A stretch of 64,000 bases of DNA. Origin: Isoetes taiwanensis. Lineage: Eukaryota > Streptophyta > Lycopodiopsida > Isoetales > Isoetaceae. Numbering within the stretch: the stretch's first letter is position 1; each line of letters begins with the position of its first letter. The position numbers and the translations under genes are program-made. The notes beneath the pieces are model-generated. The model ran no database searches and was not told where the DNA came from. It was given only the letters and a program-made list of their open reading frames with translations. The stretch is taken from NCBI GenBank assembly GCA_021234155.1, contig JAJEKV010000084.1:622001-686000 (forward strand), given 5' to 3'. This document shows positions 1 through 11,649 of this stretch, piece after piece.

Positions 1-174
1 TCAAACAAAATCAACCGTCCAAAATAAACATAATTGGGTGGAAACAATAATCAACGTGGCAATACCTAACTTTAAAAACTAATCTAGACCATTAATTCAC
101 ATCAAACAAAATCAACCGTCCAAAATGAAAGTTGATGACAAACACTCAAAATCCCTTTAGTATAAAGAAAGATA
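1..174 (-). repeat. Right end of an inserted repeat, copy A
   Basis: Nearly identical to 17187-17361. It holds the phrase tcaaccgtccaaaat twice and ends with ctttagtataaagaaagata exactly where LINE sequence starts (gtacaatcttgc). Read on the minus strand the terminus is TATCTTTCTTTATACTAAAG, which resembles Helitron 5' ends (TC followed by an AT-rich ATACTAAAG-type stretch). The same junction exists at 17361/17362. The left part of this copy lies outside the window. Confidence 0.6.
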
Positions 175-1505
175 GTACAATCTTGCAATTGCCCCTACAA
201 TATCCTTTGGTGCCTTTGTATTAGTTTTTCCTTCGGAACTGTGTCAAAAGCTTTCCTAAAGTCCACAAAGCAGCATATTATTTTCTTCCCCTGGTTTTTA
301 TTCTGTTCTACCAGTATCCTGAGTGTCACTAGGTGGTCTGTTGTTGAGTGTTCCTACCAACCCCTTTGTCCCCTCATTGCTCTCCTGGTTCCCATCCTCC
401 GCCCAATGCTTCACTTTTATTGTCTAAAACTTTTCCAAACCATTTTGCGAAAATGGAACTCACCATTATAGTTCTCAGAATTTCCGTGTTCCCTGTCTGC
501 TCCCTCCCTTGTGTAGGGGTATCACCCCGCTATATGCCCATCTAGTTTGGTAGCCCCTGTGTGTATGATACCGTTGGAAAAAATCAGTCACCTGTTTCAC
601 GATTATTGAATCTACACATTTTAATAGTTCCACTGTTAACCCGTATAGGTTATATGTTTTCCACGTGGACCAGTTTTTCCATTGTTTCCTACATGCTCCA
701 TTTGTTTGTAGCTATTTGGTTACGCCCCATTTGCTCTCGTTGATGCTTTATTATGCCTTGTGCACGTTGTTTCATCGGTCTCCCTTTGTTGCCCCATTGG
801 CTTTGTCGATTTTTGGTGTTGCAGACACCTTAGACCATATTATCCCATTTGTTGCTTGTTCCTTTTTCCCAATTTGCTCTACTTCGCCATGTTGCGCCAT
901 AGGTCTTTGTTCTCCGTGACTTATTTATTCCATGGATCCCATTCCACATGCATACCTCTTATCCTATTAGTTTGGTGTTAATGGTCTCGCATTCAATTAT
1001 TCCAATTTTAGTTCACGTTCTCGCGTTGGTTCAATTTTATTCCACTGGGCCCTTTCTTGACTCATTTTTCTCCTTGGGTTTCGATCCGCAGTTGTTATTT
1101 CTTTCTCTTGCTCTTTTTCTCTAAAGTATTTGAGTCTATGTATTTCCTTCATATTTTCTCTCGTCTACTGCCCGTAGTTATATTTGTTCTTCAGCTCGCC
1201 TTGTTCTATTTGGACTCCATTAATCATAGTTTACTCACTCCTTTCCATCTTTTTGTCTTTTGGACCATTTACCTTTGCCTCATTTCATGTCCTCTCATTA
1301 TTTCTCTTGTTTTGCCTTTAGCATCGTTTTTATGATGTCATTGCTTTCTGTCTTGGAATTTCTCGTCGCACGTCTCCTTCTTGTTCTTTCTCAGTTGTCC
1401 ATTTTCTCCCCGCCAGTCCTGGCTTTGACTGTAGATGTCATTGTTCGATCTCTTCCCTTGTCCGATATCCTCTTTGACCCCGTTATCTCCTTTGTGTAGT
1501 GCCTT
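175..1505 (-). mobile_element. Non-LTR retrotransposon (LINE) fragment, copy A
   Basis: This is a duplicate of 17362-18680, with small insertions and deletions that break the frame. Minus-strand translation gives the start of a LINE reverse transcriptase, from the upstream linker to the block A region, as in copy B, but with frameshifts around positions 350-430 and 480-560. Homology to copy B ends near 1505, where the text changes to an unrelated Ty3/gypsy-type sequence. Open stretches on the plus strand here are antisense shadows rich in Phe, Leu and Ser. It is non-functional. Confidence 0.75.
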
Positions 1506-1699
1506 TTTTGCTCAGAATATGGGGTATAAACTGGAGCAGAGACAAGAGTCGAATCAGAACATGACGTAGAAACAGGAACAACAAGAACGGAATCAGGAGC
1601 CCACGATACTGCATGGATTGAAGTCGATATTGGTACAAAGGCCTGAACTACAGATGAACTGGAACTAGAGTTAGAACCAGCAAATTGAAATGATCTAGT

Positions 1700-2745
1700 A
1701 TGCTAATCAATCTGTGGGTTATAAAGCTCGAGTCAAAGCAGACCTACAAGACTACCGGGCGCATGTGGGCTAGCGATAAGATTGAAGGAAATGCTACAAG
1801 AAACTCTTTTTCAACAAAACATTACATTCTCAGAATCGTACTCGAGGAGATCTCCCTCCATCAATTAATTCAATGTAACTAGGATGTTTGAACCTTGCTT
1901 TCTACGGATGGCGTGCTTCTTGGCGTAATGCACTATCCATAAAGCATGCACCACAATCAAGTTGCGCCAATGCTTCCAACCTTCCAACCTCTGATTTCAA
2001 TGATATAGAGATGAAAAATGCCTTATTTAACCTTGTCCGATGGAATAAACATGTCAAGAAGTGTGGAAGAAGTATGAGAGAAGGCGGCTAGCCGACGAGA
2101 GACTTCTACTACTTGGACCGGCCCCTGAAGTTTTTCGACTGATTTGAACGCTTCACAGGGCATCTACAAGCAATATGACCAGCTCCTCTACAGTAGAGGC
2201 AAAGATTAGCCTCTTTCTGATGCTGCTTCTCAGCCGCAGATAAGAGTCGAAGTGCCCGATCGATCTGCATAAACTCAGGTCCAGACCTGCTGGATTCTAC
2301 CCCGGGGAAGGCATAGCTACAGACGCTTGTGTGATTGGGAAAACCTGACTACGTCTCTATTGCCTATGTTCGAAGAGCCAATTATCACATCGAACTGCAA
2401 ACTGAGGGTCCTCCATAGACAACAACATATCTTTGACATTCTCATGTAAACCCCTTCGAAAACAATCTCGAAGTGCAACATCATCCCAGGCTGTATCTAC
2501 CACAATTTGACGAAATTCTGATGCGTGTACTGAAGCTGGACGAGAGTTTTGCCTTAGATTGCAAAGTTTTGTGGATCAAGTCTTGCCGACGACGGTGTCT
2601 CCAAAGCATGCCTCGAAGTTCTTCAAGCAAGAAAAGCAAAGAAAATCTTGCAACTCGGGGCTCCTTTCTCCCGTAAAGGAGCAAACCAACTTAGAGCCGG
2701 CCCTATGACGAGAAACTAATCAACCCAACTTGTTCCTTGCCCTGG
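1700..2745 (-). pseudogene. Ty3/gypsy retrotransposon gag-protease remnant
   Basis: Minus-strand translation in shifting frames gives a retrotransposon gag domain (short matches such as EFRQIV, ALRDCFRRGL and ENVKDML, about 2410-2690). A CCHC zinc knuckle follows (CLYC-RGAG-HIACRC, pattern CX2CX4HX4C, about 2165-2215). A degenerate aspartic protease comes next with DCGACFMD in place of the usual D-S/T-G-A motif, then a conserved ELIDG-type segment (about 1840-2000). The order gag, knuckle, protease on the minus strand is that of Ty3/gypsy (Metaviridae) elements. Several frameshifts and stops, and no reverse transcriptase or integrase, show a dead fragment. It abuts LINE copy A at about 1505. 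Confidence 0.85.
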
Positions 2746-2809
2746 GATTCACCTTTGATCGGTATAACCCACGAGAGTTCAACGGAGGGGTGTTTTTTTG
2801 ACCATTTAA

Positions 2810-3065
2810 CGTGCGATGTGCTTAGGGGTTAGGGGTGTTTTTAGGCACTAATTTGGAGCAATATCTATACACAAAGGGGTTAAATTGCCTTTTAAAATTG
2901 CGTATATAAGGGGGGTTTTTTGCTACCCTCCGAACGCAGATGCCATACCCCCCTTATGTATAAGTGCATCCCCCGGGGTTCCTCGACCATGGAATATCAA
3001 TAAGGGTGGAGCTAGATCACAAGCCCCGATCCGATTCAAAAACCTACAAAGCTTGGACCGATTTC
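2810..3065. repeat. Short dispersed repeat, partner of 50180-50470
   Basis: The stretch with ccctccgaacgcagatgcca and cccccgggg at about 2925-2985 recurs in inverted orientation near 50260-50330, together with AT-rich flanks (aaaggggttaaattgcc here; its complement there). It is a diverged dispersed repeat of unknown class and no coding is seen. Confidence 0.4.
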
Positions 3066-3239
3066 ATCCGCCGACTTTTCTAGCAGCCTAATCTTAGGCC
3101 CTGATAGCCTCAATCTAGAGGTAGAAGCAGATTCATGTGAAGTAACACGTTCCTTAAGCTCTTTATAAAACATCAAATATGAGCAAAAAAATGCTTAGGA
3201 TCAGAGCAAGCAAGAACCAGTAAGGGATTCTGCTTCAAA

Positions 3240-3530
3240 CTGTCATGAACCTATGCGAAAATAAGAAAAATACTTCAAAAATATGCAAGAAATACGGAGG
3301 AAATATGCCAAGATCGACAAAGAATCTAATACATGAACAAGAATCAGAAGTACAATGGCCCAAAGGCAAGCAGGAACATGAGACAAATGCCAAGAAGGCT
3401 CAAGACTGGCATTGAACCGGAATGGTTCGACAAGACGGAGGTGCCTCCTTATATATTTAGGCCAATGGTTAGGATCGCGCCAAGTGTCATGCATGCATGT
3501 AGGTTCTAGACTATTCTAGAACCTCTTGGA
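3240..3530 (-). promoter_or_regulatory. Possible 5' LTR promoter region of the gypsy remnant
   Basis: On the minus strand upstream of the gag remnant lies a TATA-like box (TATATAAGG; plus-strand 3447-3459). It is followed by about 200 bases of T-rich leader ending in GTTCATGACA near 3243. Position and orientation fit the promoter part of a 5' LTR for the element at 1700-2745. No matching 3' LTR and no convincing primer-binding site were found, so this is tentative. Confidence 0.3.
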
Positions 3531-3579
3531 AACAACTCCGATATGAGAAAGACGTGAGGGAATGTCTTCAACAAATATT

Positions 3580-3655
3580 GGTAGCGCACTTGACAAATGT
3601 GTGTGACTTGCAACTAGAAGGTTATGAGTTTAAACCTGCCTTGTGCAACTACCCT
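3580..3655 (+). repeat. tRNA-like SINE head
   Basis: A pol III A box-like TTGGTAGCGCACTTGA is followed about 35 bases later by a degenerate B box (GAGTTTAAACCTGCC for GGTTCGANNCC). The ends GGTAG and CTACC can pair as an acceptor stem. The arrangement resembles the tRNA-derived head of plant SINEs such as Au-type elements. A real tRNA is unlikely because the anticodon arm is not convincing. The 3' end was not defined. Confidence 0.4.
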
Positions 3656-4500
3656 TTACATCTCAGTGCCATCTTTTGTATATAATGAGTATAATGTTAG
3701 TATGATACAAATATCCATATGGTCGCCACAGAAGGCATTTTTATTGAACTTCGATGAAAGGCAATGCCGAGATTTCATGAGCACATACCTATCTATATGA
3801 TATTTCACGCTTTGAAACAAATGTACTAAGAAGATATACAAATGTGATGTAATCGTTGTTCGTGTCTCTTATTGGAGGCGTATGTGCACATTAGAAAAGA
3901 CATTGGTCCAAATTTTCATGATGAGCATAGATATCTATGTTCAATGCCTCTAAAACAAAATGTCAGGCATTAGTTAAGGGCATACTTACTATATTTTGAT
4001 GGTATGGATATCATATTCTTCAGACTATATCTATACTTGATATTACAATGTACAGTTAATATTCTGTCTCCGCACACTTAAGCAGCAAGTCTTTGATGGA
4101 CTATTATTAGTTGCAATATTACAGTCAATATTTTATGTCCACGGATTAATCAGCAATTAATTACGTCAAAATAGGCTGCTACTCTACTGCATCTAATTTA
4201 GAGCATCAAGAATGGATATAAATGCGTCAATTCTCAGCTAAAGGATTACACTTTGCACATGGGACTATGAAATCCTAGAGATGCTTGCATTTAGCAACTA
4301 CACATTACAAAGGAATGACCTGATTCCATTCCAATTAGGAGGAGAACTTCGTAAAGAGAAAATAACTAGTGAAGACGTTGAGAATGCGCTATAGGGTCAT
4401 TCTCGCCCTTAGACATTTATTGCTAATGCCTTCCGACGGAAGAATTATTTGTCGAATGTAAAATTTAGGTATCTCGAATCATGTGGTGTACACGAATCCA
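3656..4500. other. No supported feature
   Basis: AT-rich intergenic DNA. I see no coding signature, RNA gene or clear repeat apart from short AT-rich words. Confidence 0.5.
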
Positions 4501-5112
4501 TAGTGCATATGGCGATGTCCTACCCGGCCGCTTTGTGATGCCCTAGTGACGGATGGCGCCGCTGGCGCCGCCGTCACCGCGCTGGGCCTGGGCGCTTCGA
4601 GGGGTTGCCCGGGCGCAGATGGATTTTGGCGCTCGGGAGGCGCTTGATGATGGATGGCGCCGGTGAGCTCGCGAGCGTGCTGGCGTATGTGCCTCGAGCA
4701 TGCCTCGATCGGTGGAGTGTTTTGGGAGGAGGCACCTTCACCGGGCGATTTCCCCGAAGCGGTTTCTCAGAAAGGCCGCCTTCCTTCCTGGGCTCAGCGA
4801 TTGGCATTGGGGCGTCTGTTTTCCAAAGACTACAATGGTGAAGAGGTTACGGTTCGGAGGCGTTTGGTGAAGTCTTGTCTGTTGGAGGTATGCTTATTGC
4901 TTTTTGCAATAGCATGGATTTTTGGATGTGTAGTCATCCTGGCAACAGTTTTTTCCTAGGTGGTTTTTAATCTGGGCCATGGTGATTATGTTTTGTTCTG
5001 TGGGCTTCGGCCCTTGTTCTGGTTAGGGACTTCGGTCCCGTCTTGTACTTGTGGTCCCATAACCCGATTGGGTTCCGTGGACATTAAAAGTTTCTTCCTT
5101 CCTTCCTTCCTT
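4500..5112 (+). mobile_element. Retroelement 3' end with (TTCC)n tail
   Basis: A GC-rich stretch (4500-4830) runs into a 3' untranslated-like region with stacked self-complementary words: gggcttcggcccttg, gggacttcggtccc, then ggtcccataacccgattggg and ttccgtggac. It ends in a short (ttcc)n tail near 5095-5112. The same end (cataagcccggtgggcttccgtgg) occurs reverse-complemented at 34950-34985, followed by a different simple-repeat tail. Such repeated GGGCTTNGNCCC words and variable microsatellite tails are typical of plant L1-type LINE 3' ends. An open stretch of about 100 codons (4654-4959) is not recognisable as a protein. Confidence 0.5.
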
Positions 5113-6531
5113 CTATTCTGCTTTTTTGGCTCCACAAGTTTTTTCATCCATCTATTCTCCTACCAGCTAATCGTCAATTTATTTCTGATTATTTCTTCTC
5201 AACGGGTTGGTTTTATGTGATTGCTTTTGAGGTGCTGCTGTCTTCACTCTGGCTCTTTGGCTTTTCAAAGGTGAGTTTATTTCGATGGATTGGTTTGTTC
5301 TTTTTCATTGTGTTTGGTCTGTAGTGACGAACTGGTTTGATTCGAGTGGTTTTGATTAATTGCTCTGCGGCTAAGCATGTGTGGTCCGAGTTATTTTGAT
5401 GGATCCTTTACTCCGAGTTCTTCCGATGATAGCCTCCTCTGTTTGGGTCTCTCCTTTGCCATCTGATCTCTGCGGTCTGCCCGCCCTTGGTGGATCGTTG
5501 GCTTCCCTCTTTCCCATGTTTCCAGTTGTCAGTTTGTTTGGTTCAGGAAGTTCTAGCGTGCATTCCCGCTTCTCATATTTCTGGTTTCCTACCTTGTTTC
5601 TCAGCTTCCTGGCTTACTCTCGATCCTACCCAGCTCGCTTTGATTCCTTTGTTGCTTGATTAAGGCCTTGTTTGCATGATGGTTTGGTCTTTGGGGATGC
5701 GGCTTCCTCATCCGCCGTCTTACCACGAATCAATGCCCCTTTCTGTCCGTTTGACAATCTCTTTTCAAACTAATCCGAGGTCTGCAACAGCCGATATTTG
5801 AGCTCGTCGGGTGCCTTTATGGGTCAATTTTTCCTTTCCCCGAGCCTCTTGATATGTAGCATCCACAAACGCATCAGACCTCATATCCGGCTGCATCCAA
5901 ATACCATGGCCGATCGCCACCGCTTCGATGACGCTAGTTGCTTTCTTGGGCGAGGGATACCAGTGTCGGTTCCCTTGCCCCTTTCTTTAGGGTTACCGGG
6001 TGCATTTTTCCCTTCTTACATTTGTTATGTGCTTGTTCTATGAGTTTGATAGGGCTTGTGTTGGTAGAAGTGTTTTTGTGTTTGTCGTGTTCTTGTCATT
6101 GTATTTTGCTCTTGCTTTTGTCGAATCTCGAATCTCGTGTCCTTTTTTTATTATATTTTATGCTTGCTCGTTAATTTCTTTGGGCGTTCCATCTTCTATG
6201 TTACAGCTAACACTATGTGAACATATAAGTTGTTGCATGTGATGCTCTTGCATATACACTTCTATCGGTGCCCCATATTAATCGACATCTCAAGGTTGCT
6301 CATCATGGCGGATTACGTGAGGGAAATCAATGGCGGCGTTGATCACATACATGTGCAAGGGTTACATGGGAACTAGTTAACATATTTCTTAATAAGATGT
6401 ACATGATCTATTCCGGTAAGACGGCTTGTGACCTACTCTGCTGTACAAGTGACATGAGAGTAAGTTTTGCATATAAGGCTTGATATTCATAATGCACCTT
6501 GAAGCTTTGTTTTAGTGGTTCTCCTTGTTCA

Positions 6532-6721
6532 GTTCTCTTGATGTTGATAGGCTATACTTTTCTTATTCCCTTGAATCGATATTTTAGGCGTATATGCTTC
6601 TTACATGCATTTGTTGTCCTCCTAGTTTCTCTTGATGTTGATAGACTATACTTTTCTTATTCCCTTGAATCGATATTTTAAGCATATATGCTTCTTACAG
6701 GCATTTGTTGTCCTCCTAGCA
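6532..6721 (+). repeat. 95-bp tandem duplication, two copies
   Basis: The unit starts tctcttgatgttgatag and contains cccttgaatcgatatttta. It runs to tttgttgtcctcctag and is repeated immediately with about six differences (6532-6626 and 6627-6721). Confidence 0.8.
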
Positions 6722-8647
6722 ATAATGTTTTTGTAGCATGTCACATTGCATTGGCATATTATGCATAGGCGTTTCATGTCATGGGGTATTGTATTTCACA
6801 TTTGATGTCGTACGGATTGAATGGAACTTTATCGCTTATGGCTCCTTCTAACTCAAGTTGCATGGTTTTTCTTTGTAACGATGTGAGTCGCTCATAATCG
6901 ATGTCTGTGTCTCCCTTCGAACACCAGTTTGATGTCTCTCGGGCATTGTACTCCCTATCATGCAGACTTGAACATACTTTTTCTGCCGCGTACATTTATC
7001 AAGGTTGCACCCTCTGCCTCCGAGAATAGGGATCATTGTACAGGTGTGTTCAGGTCCACTTTGCCCTTGTTTGTTCAGTTTGTCTTTAATGTTTGGAACC
7101 ATTCGTTTGCTCATCGGGGTCGTTTGTTGGTGTCTCTTGGTTATATGTTGCACAGTTACATATGAGTTAGTTGCATCCAGTCTCCCCTTCCTTTGAATGT
7201 GTATCTTCGCCATGGCTTTTGGTCCCATGGGTCTTATTTCTTCATTTTTGACATTTTCATTTTCTTTGTGACTATCTCTATGCTCCTTTGACTTCTTTGG
7301 ATCATATTCGAAAATACCATATGTGCTTGTGTAACTATAGCTAAGGTTGGTATGTCTCTTACTCCATGCTTGTTTTGTTCCTCGATGTTGTCCTTGTGCT
7401 CACTTTGGCTAGTTTTTATTTTGTGATTCTTGTTCTTTCTGCTTTTTGAGTTTCAATATTATTCTTGGTTATAGATTTCCCGGCTCATGCCCATGTTTTT
7501 TTAGCTTTTAGTGCTAGTCGTTGACGTTGAAGGGGGGTCCTTGTAATCTCCTCAGGGCTTACTCTTATCTTCATAGGCTTTATGTGCTTTGTCATTTTAG
7601 CTCATTTGTTCTATGATTGTGCACATCATTTTTTCTGTTTATGGTGCTGTTAGTATGTATTTTCTAGAGAGGCGCATGATCCATTCCTATATTCCTCAGT
7701 TCTTCCTCATGGATGTCTTTGAGGGCCTTTGTACACTCTTTTCTTAGTTTTTTCATGGCTGCCTTAAGGGCCTATAAGACTTTTGCATGCGGCCTTATAT
7801 TCGTTGTCCATGTTCTCCGTTCCTATATTCACGTTGCCATTCATTCCAGTTCGACTTGTGTGCCTGAAAGGAGGGTTCATTTTTGGTTCATTCTTTTTAT
7901 CTCCCTTTTGCTCCTAATTTCATCAAGCTCCTTTTGAGTTATATTCCCTCCATTGATTCTTTAACCTCTTGAATCGCCTTGGTTCTTTTCTCTATGTACC
8001 CAGTTGCTCGTTGATCTTTGCATTCTCTCCTGGTCAGTCGCTCTTTGCATATGATCATTTTTGCTCTAAAAGTTCCATTTTTTAGTAAGAGCATCCATTT
8101 GAGCATTTCATAACTTCAGTTTGTTGCCTCGGTTATTGCTTCTCGATTCTATGCAATTCGATCTTTGCATTCTCTATACTAGCATCCTTTGCACCTTAGA
8201 TCTTCAATCTTCAAAACATACTTTTGTTTCGTTTCTTTTACTCATGTTTCGGTTTGGTATTTGCTCTTTATGTATGTATGTTTGGCAAGGATGAGTTCTG
8301 TTTCTCGGTATAATAATATGTCCATAGTTGGATGTCGAGTTAATTACTTTGCTTTTCTATCGTTCCACTCTCTCCGACCAGTTTCTATCCTTTTCATTCA
8401 TTGCAGGCTTGTTAACTTTGGTCTATTTTGTTTCTTACTGGTAGTATGCTCTCGTTGTTTCGGTGAATCACATTTCATATTCTTTCTGGTTTTTTCTTTG
8501 TGATCAAGCTTTTAGATTAATTTATTTGTTGGGCGGTGTGTTTTGGTCATAGATGTATGCAATCGGTGGTCTTGTCCCCTTCTTGGCTCATCCTTCCTTA
8601 GGGGATTGATCGTTCTTCGTTATTCTAATCATTCTTCTACTTAGTTG

Positions 8648-8940
8648 ACCATTCTTTTTTTGGGTTTCACATTTCATGACCCCATTTTGGAGTTGTGGAT
8701 GCTTTTATGGGTTGTTGGGACCCGGAGTTGTTTTTTGTACTTAGCGTTACCTTGGGCTAACACTCTGCATATCTTACATGTCGACTCATCTCTTTGGGTT
8801 TCACATTTTCATGGCCCCTTTTTGTAGTTGTAGATGCTTTATATGGTTGGTTTGAGGATTTGGAGTTGTTTTTTGTATTTGCCTTATGTTGAACTAACAC
8901 TTTGCATTGCATATATTTTACATGTCGACTTATATTCCAC
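8648..8940 (+). repeat. About 145-bp tandem duplication, two diverged copies
   Basis: Both copies carry tttgggtttcacattt, ggagttgttttttgta, a ctaacactttgcat-type phrase and tacatgtcgact in the same order (about 8660-8795 and 8797-8940). Confidence 0.65.
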
Positions 8941-9076
8941 ACCCTTGTATTTTCACATGTGGTTCTACTGGTTTACTTTTTCTATGGTTTGTTATATAGT
9001 TCTATTTACACATTACCTTAGGTTGTTCCGCTTTTAATGTTTTGGTTGCAATTGTTTTCATTGCTCCGCTGTGTCA

Positions 9077-9235
<159 letters not shown>

Positions 9236-9238
<3 letters not shown>

Positions 9239-9322
9239 ACATTATTGTTCCTTGTACCCTGAGGCCCGTGGACTTATGTAGCATGGGCGAGCTCCCATAT
9301 GTAGCAAAATAACAGGGGGTTT
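9236..9322 (-). repeat. 85-bp array-associated flank, copy 1
   Basis: Almost identical to 9747-9832. On the minus strand it contains AAGTCCACGGGCCTCAGGG directly upstream of the (TATC)n array. This resembles the GGGCTTCCGTGGAC word of the retroelement 3' ends at 5080 and 34965. It may be a very short 5'-truncated retroelement with a microsatellite tail. Confidence 0.5.
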
Positions 9323-9380
9323 CTTTTGTATTTTTATACTTTTTTCCTTAAGGTTTTTATATGATTTGATGAGGTATTCC

Positions 9381-9832
<452 letters not shown>

Positions 9833-9939
9833 CAGGGGGATTTGATATAGATATAATTCTTGAAACCATAGACCATATCCTTAAAACAATTCAATGGGTT
9901 ATCATAAAAAAAAAAACATAGATTTAAGATAAAAAATAA

Positions 9940-10140
9940 TCACATTAGCTCACTGGTTAGATTGGTTAAAGTAGTCTTATTAGGATATTGAGTTATTTTG
10001 GTAAAGGTTCGAATCCTCGTATTTCATATTCTAAAAGCTTAAGCGAAAACGTATAGAGGCTCGATATACCATCAAAACCTTAGGCAAACTCGTATTCGAC
10101 ATCTTAAAATCATAGGCGTCCCCAATCTAATTGAAACGAG
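9940..10140 (+). mobile_element. tRNA-derived SINE-like element
   Basis: An A box (TAGCTCACTGGTTAGAT, about 9949) and a perfect B box (GGTTCGAATCC, about 10005) are spaced as in a tRNA gene, preceded by an A-rich run. Downstream is a non-tRNA body of about 120 bases without a clear poly(A) tail. The equivalent interval after array 1 lacks it, so it may have inserted into the duplicated block. The internal boxes would recruit RNA polymerase III if functional. The 3' end is uncertain. Confidence 0.55.
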
Positions 10141-10146
10141 AGGTGT

Positions 10147-10378
10147 CCATGAGACGTACTAATTGGTACATATAGAGTGTGCATACGCCGGCCTTGATTT
10201 TAGTGCCAATTTCCAATGGTTCACATATGAATTCCTGAAGCTCAAGCATGCACCTACTCGACCAAATGCATTTTAGGGTTCACCCAAAATGCATTTCTAA
10301 TCCACATTTCGAAGGCCAAGGAACTTCGCGATCCAAGAAGGCTTTTCGCTGACTTGTGTAGCCGGATGCAGAGCTGAA
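10147..10378 (+). repeat. Duplicated block X, copy 2
   Basis: See copy 1 at 9381-9609. This copy continues past the breakpoint into aagcagagaag, so it probably preserves the older arrangement. Confidence 0.8.
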
Positions 10379-10683
10379 GAAGCAGAGAAGAAATAGCTGC
10401 AGTTTTCATACGGTTTGTTTCTCAGGAAAGCCAACCGCCTGACCGGCTCCTACAAGCAATTCAGTATTCCAATCGGCTCCTTCGACGAACCGCCCTTTGT
10501 TCTTTCTATAGAAAACTCCAAATTAATTGTCATCTGATGCTAATTCCCACTATGTTTTGTCATCTAGAAATTAACGAAATATTGAAATTGTATATGATCC
10601 TTTCTGCAAAGGTTGGCTCATCCAAGAGGGGCTTTAGCAACTAATAAGGTCTCTAAGGTTGGTTAAATTTTTGAAAAGGAAGC

Positions 10684-10986
10684 TTGAGAGTGGCCCAAAG
10701 ATCTTTAGATCCGGATCTTGTTTTACGTGTTGTGCATAATGCTAAGGCTTCAATCAAGCCGGTATCTCTTGTATTTTTAGAACGCTTTGATCTCAGACCG
10801 CTTGTTCTTAATGCCTATGTCATTTCATGCTTTACAAGGCATGTTTTGTTGAATAATCTAGTTGGTACAGGCCATATGGTCGTGATTGTAGCATCCGACG
10901 TTGAAATTATTCTTTGGAAAAAAGCCTACCGTTTTTGTAGTCCCTTGCATTTTCATTTTTTTGAAATATGGCGTTTCCCGATATGA
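10684..10986 (+). CDS. Unidentified 100-codon open stretch upstream of the PPR remnant
   Basis: A continuous reading frame (starting with TTG, not ATG) precedes the PPR pseudogene on the same strand but in a different frame. It shows no PPR signature and no motif I recognise. It may be a decayed 5' part of the same gene or chance. Low confidence as a gene. Confidence 0.15.
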   Translation: MRVAQRSLDPDLVLRVVHNAKASIKPVSLVFLERFDLRPLVLNAYVISCFTRHVLLNNLVGTGHMVVIVASDVEIILWKKAYRFCSPLHFHFFEIWRFPI

Positions 10987-11004
10987 TGAGAATACATAGG
11001 TTTC

Positions 11005-11640
11005 TTGAGAGTTTAACAAACTTTGTGAGATGGGATTCTTGGATGATGCATTAGAAGCCGCAGAGATTATGCAACAAACAAGGAATTGTTATGACAAGAA
11101 AACAAATGCATACTCCCTTCTACCTTAAGCCGAGAAGCGGAAATCTTTAGAATCTTGGTAGAAGACTCGGTCTCTTATTCTTCACAAAGTTGGATAGAAT
11201 TTCTGTTCTAGGCGATCATCTCATACGGATTTTTTCTTGCCATAAGAGTTTATATGAAGCTAATTGGGCATTTGATGCAATAGAGAAACAAACTTCATAC
11301 ACATGGCTGCAATCATTCTAACAAATGCTAAGCTGGGGAAATGTTGTACAGCTCTTGACTTGTACCACAGAATGCACATATTGGAAATAAGAACTGATGT
11401 ATATACATACGTTGCTGTCTTCAATCTTGCATGATGAAAAAATTGATGTTTCATGGAAGGATTATACACGCTGAGGGCATTGTTAACAAACTCCAATTGG
11501 ATGATGTGATGGGGAGCACCCTCATCCATATGTATGCTATGTGCGAACTCTTAGGAGATGCATGCCAAGAGCCAAAGCATTCTGGCATATCAGAAGTGCC
11601 CGGATATTTATTGAGATCCTTTCTGGAAAGCAGTCAATAT
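11005..11640 (+). pseudogene. Pentatricopeptide repeat (PLS/PCMP-type) pseudogene
   Basis: In shifting plus-strand frames the text follows the PPR pattern. LCEMGFLDDALEAAEIM comes first (about 11020), then a YSLL segment and the decayed KSLESW that matches the usual leader of a repeat row. AFDAIEKQTSYTW follows (about 11267), then TALDLYHRMHILEIRTDVYTY (about 11350, first 20 residues typical of a P motif). The run ends with GRIIHAEG and GSTLIHMYA (about 11455-11540). These match the L-S-P alternation of land-plant organelle RNA-editing PPR proteins. Intact members have 400-900 residues and act in mitochondria or plastids. Here at least three frameshifts and several stops occur, and no DYW tail is seen. 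Confidence 0.75.
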
Positions 11641-11649
11641 TTTAACTGA

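Larger units (their letters stand above)
5113..9070. other. T-rich intergenic region
   Basis: The plus strand is unusually T-rich and gives many spurious Phe/Leu/Ser-rich open stretches in all frames. No domain was recognised on either strand. The only structure seen is tandem duplication (6532-6721 and 8648-8940, listed separately). Confidence 0.45.

Noticed and set aside
241-1499. Many plus-strand hydrophobic open frames resembling membrane proteins
   Set aside because: They are antisense to a LINE reverse transcriptase remnant; several begin with non-ATG codons.
5381-8503. Plus-strand open frames of 75-105 codons rich in Phe, Leu, Ser
   Set aside because: Explained by T-rich composition; no conserved motif, no splice context and no neighbouring exons.
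9945-10018. Intact tRNA gene
   Set aside because: A and B boxes are good but acceptor and anticodon stems do not form; better explained as a tRNA-derived SINE.
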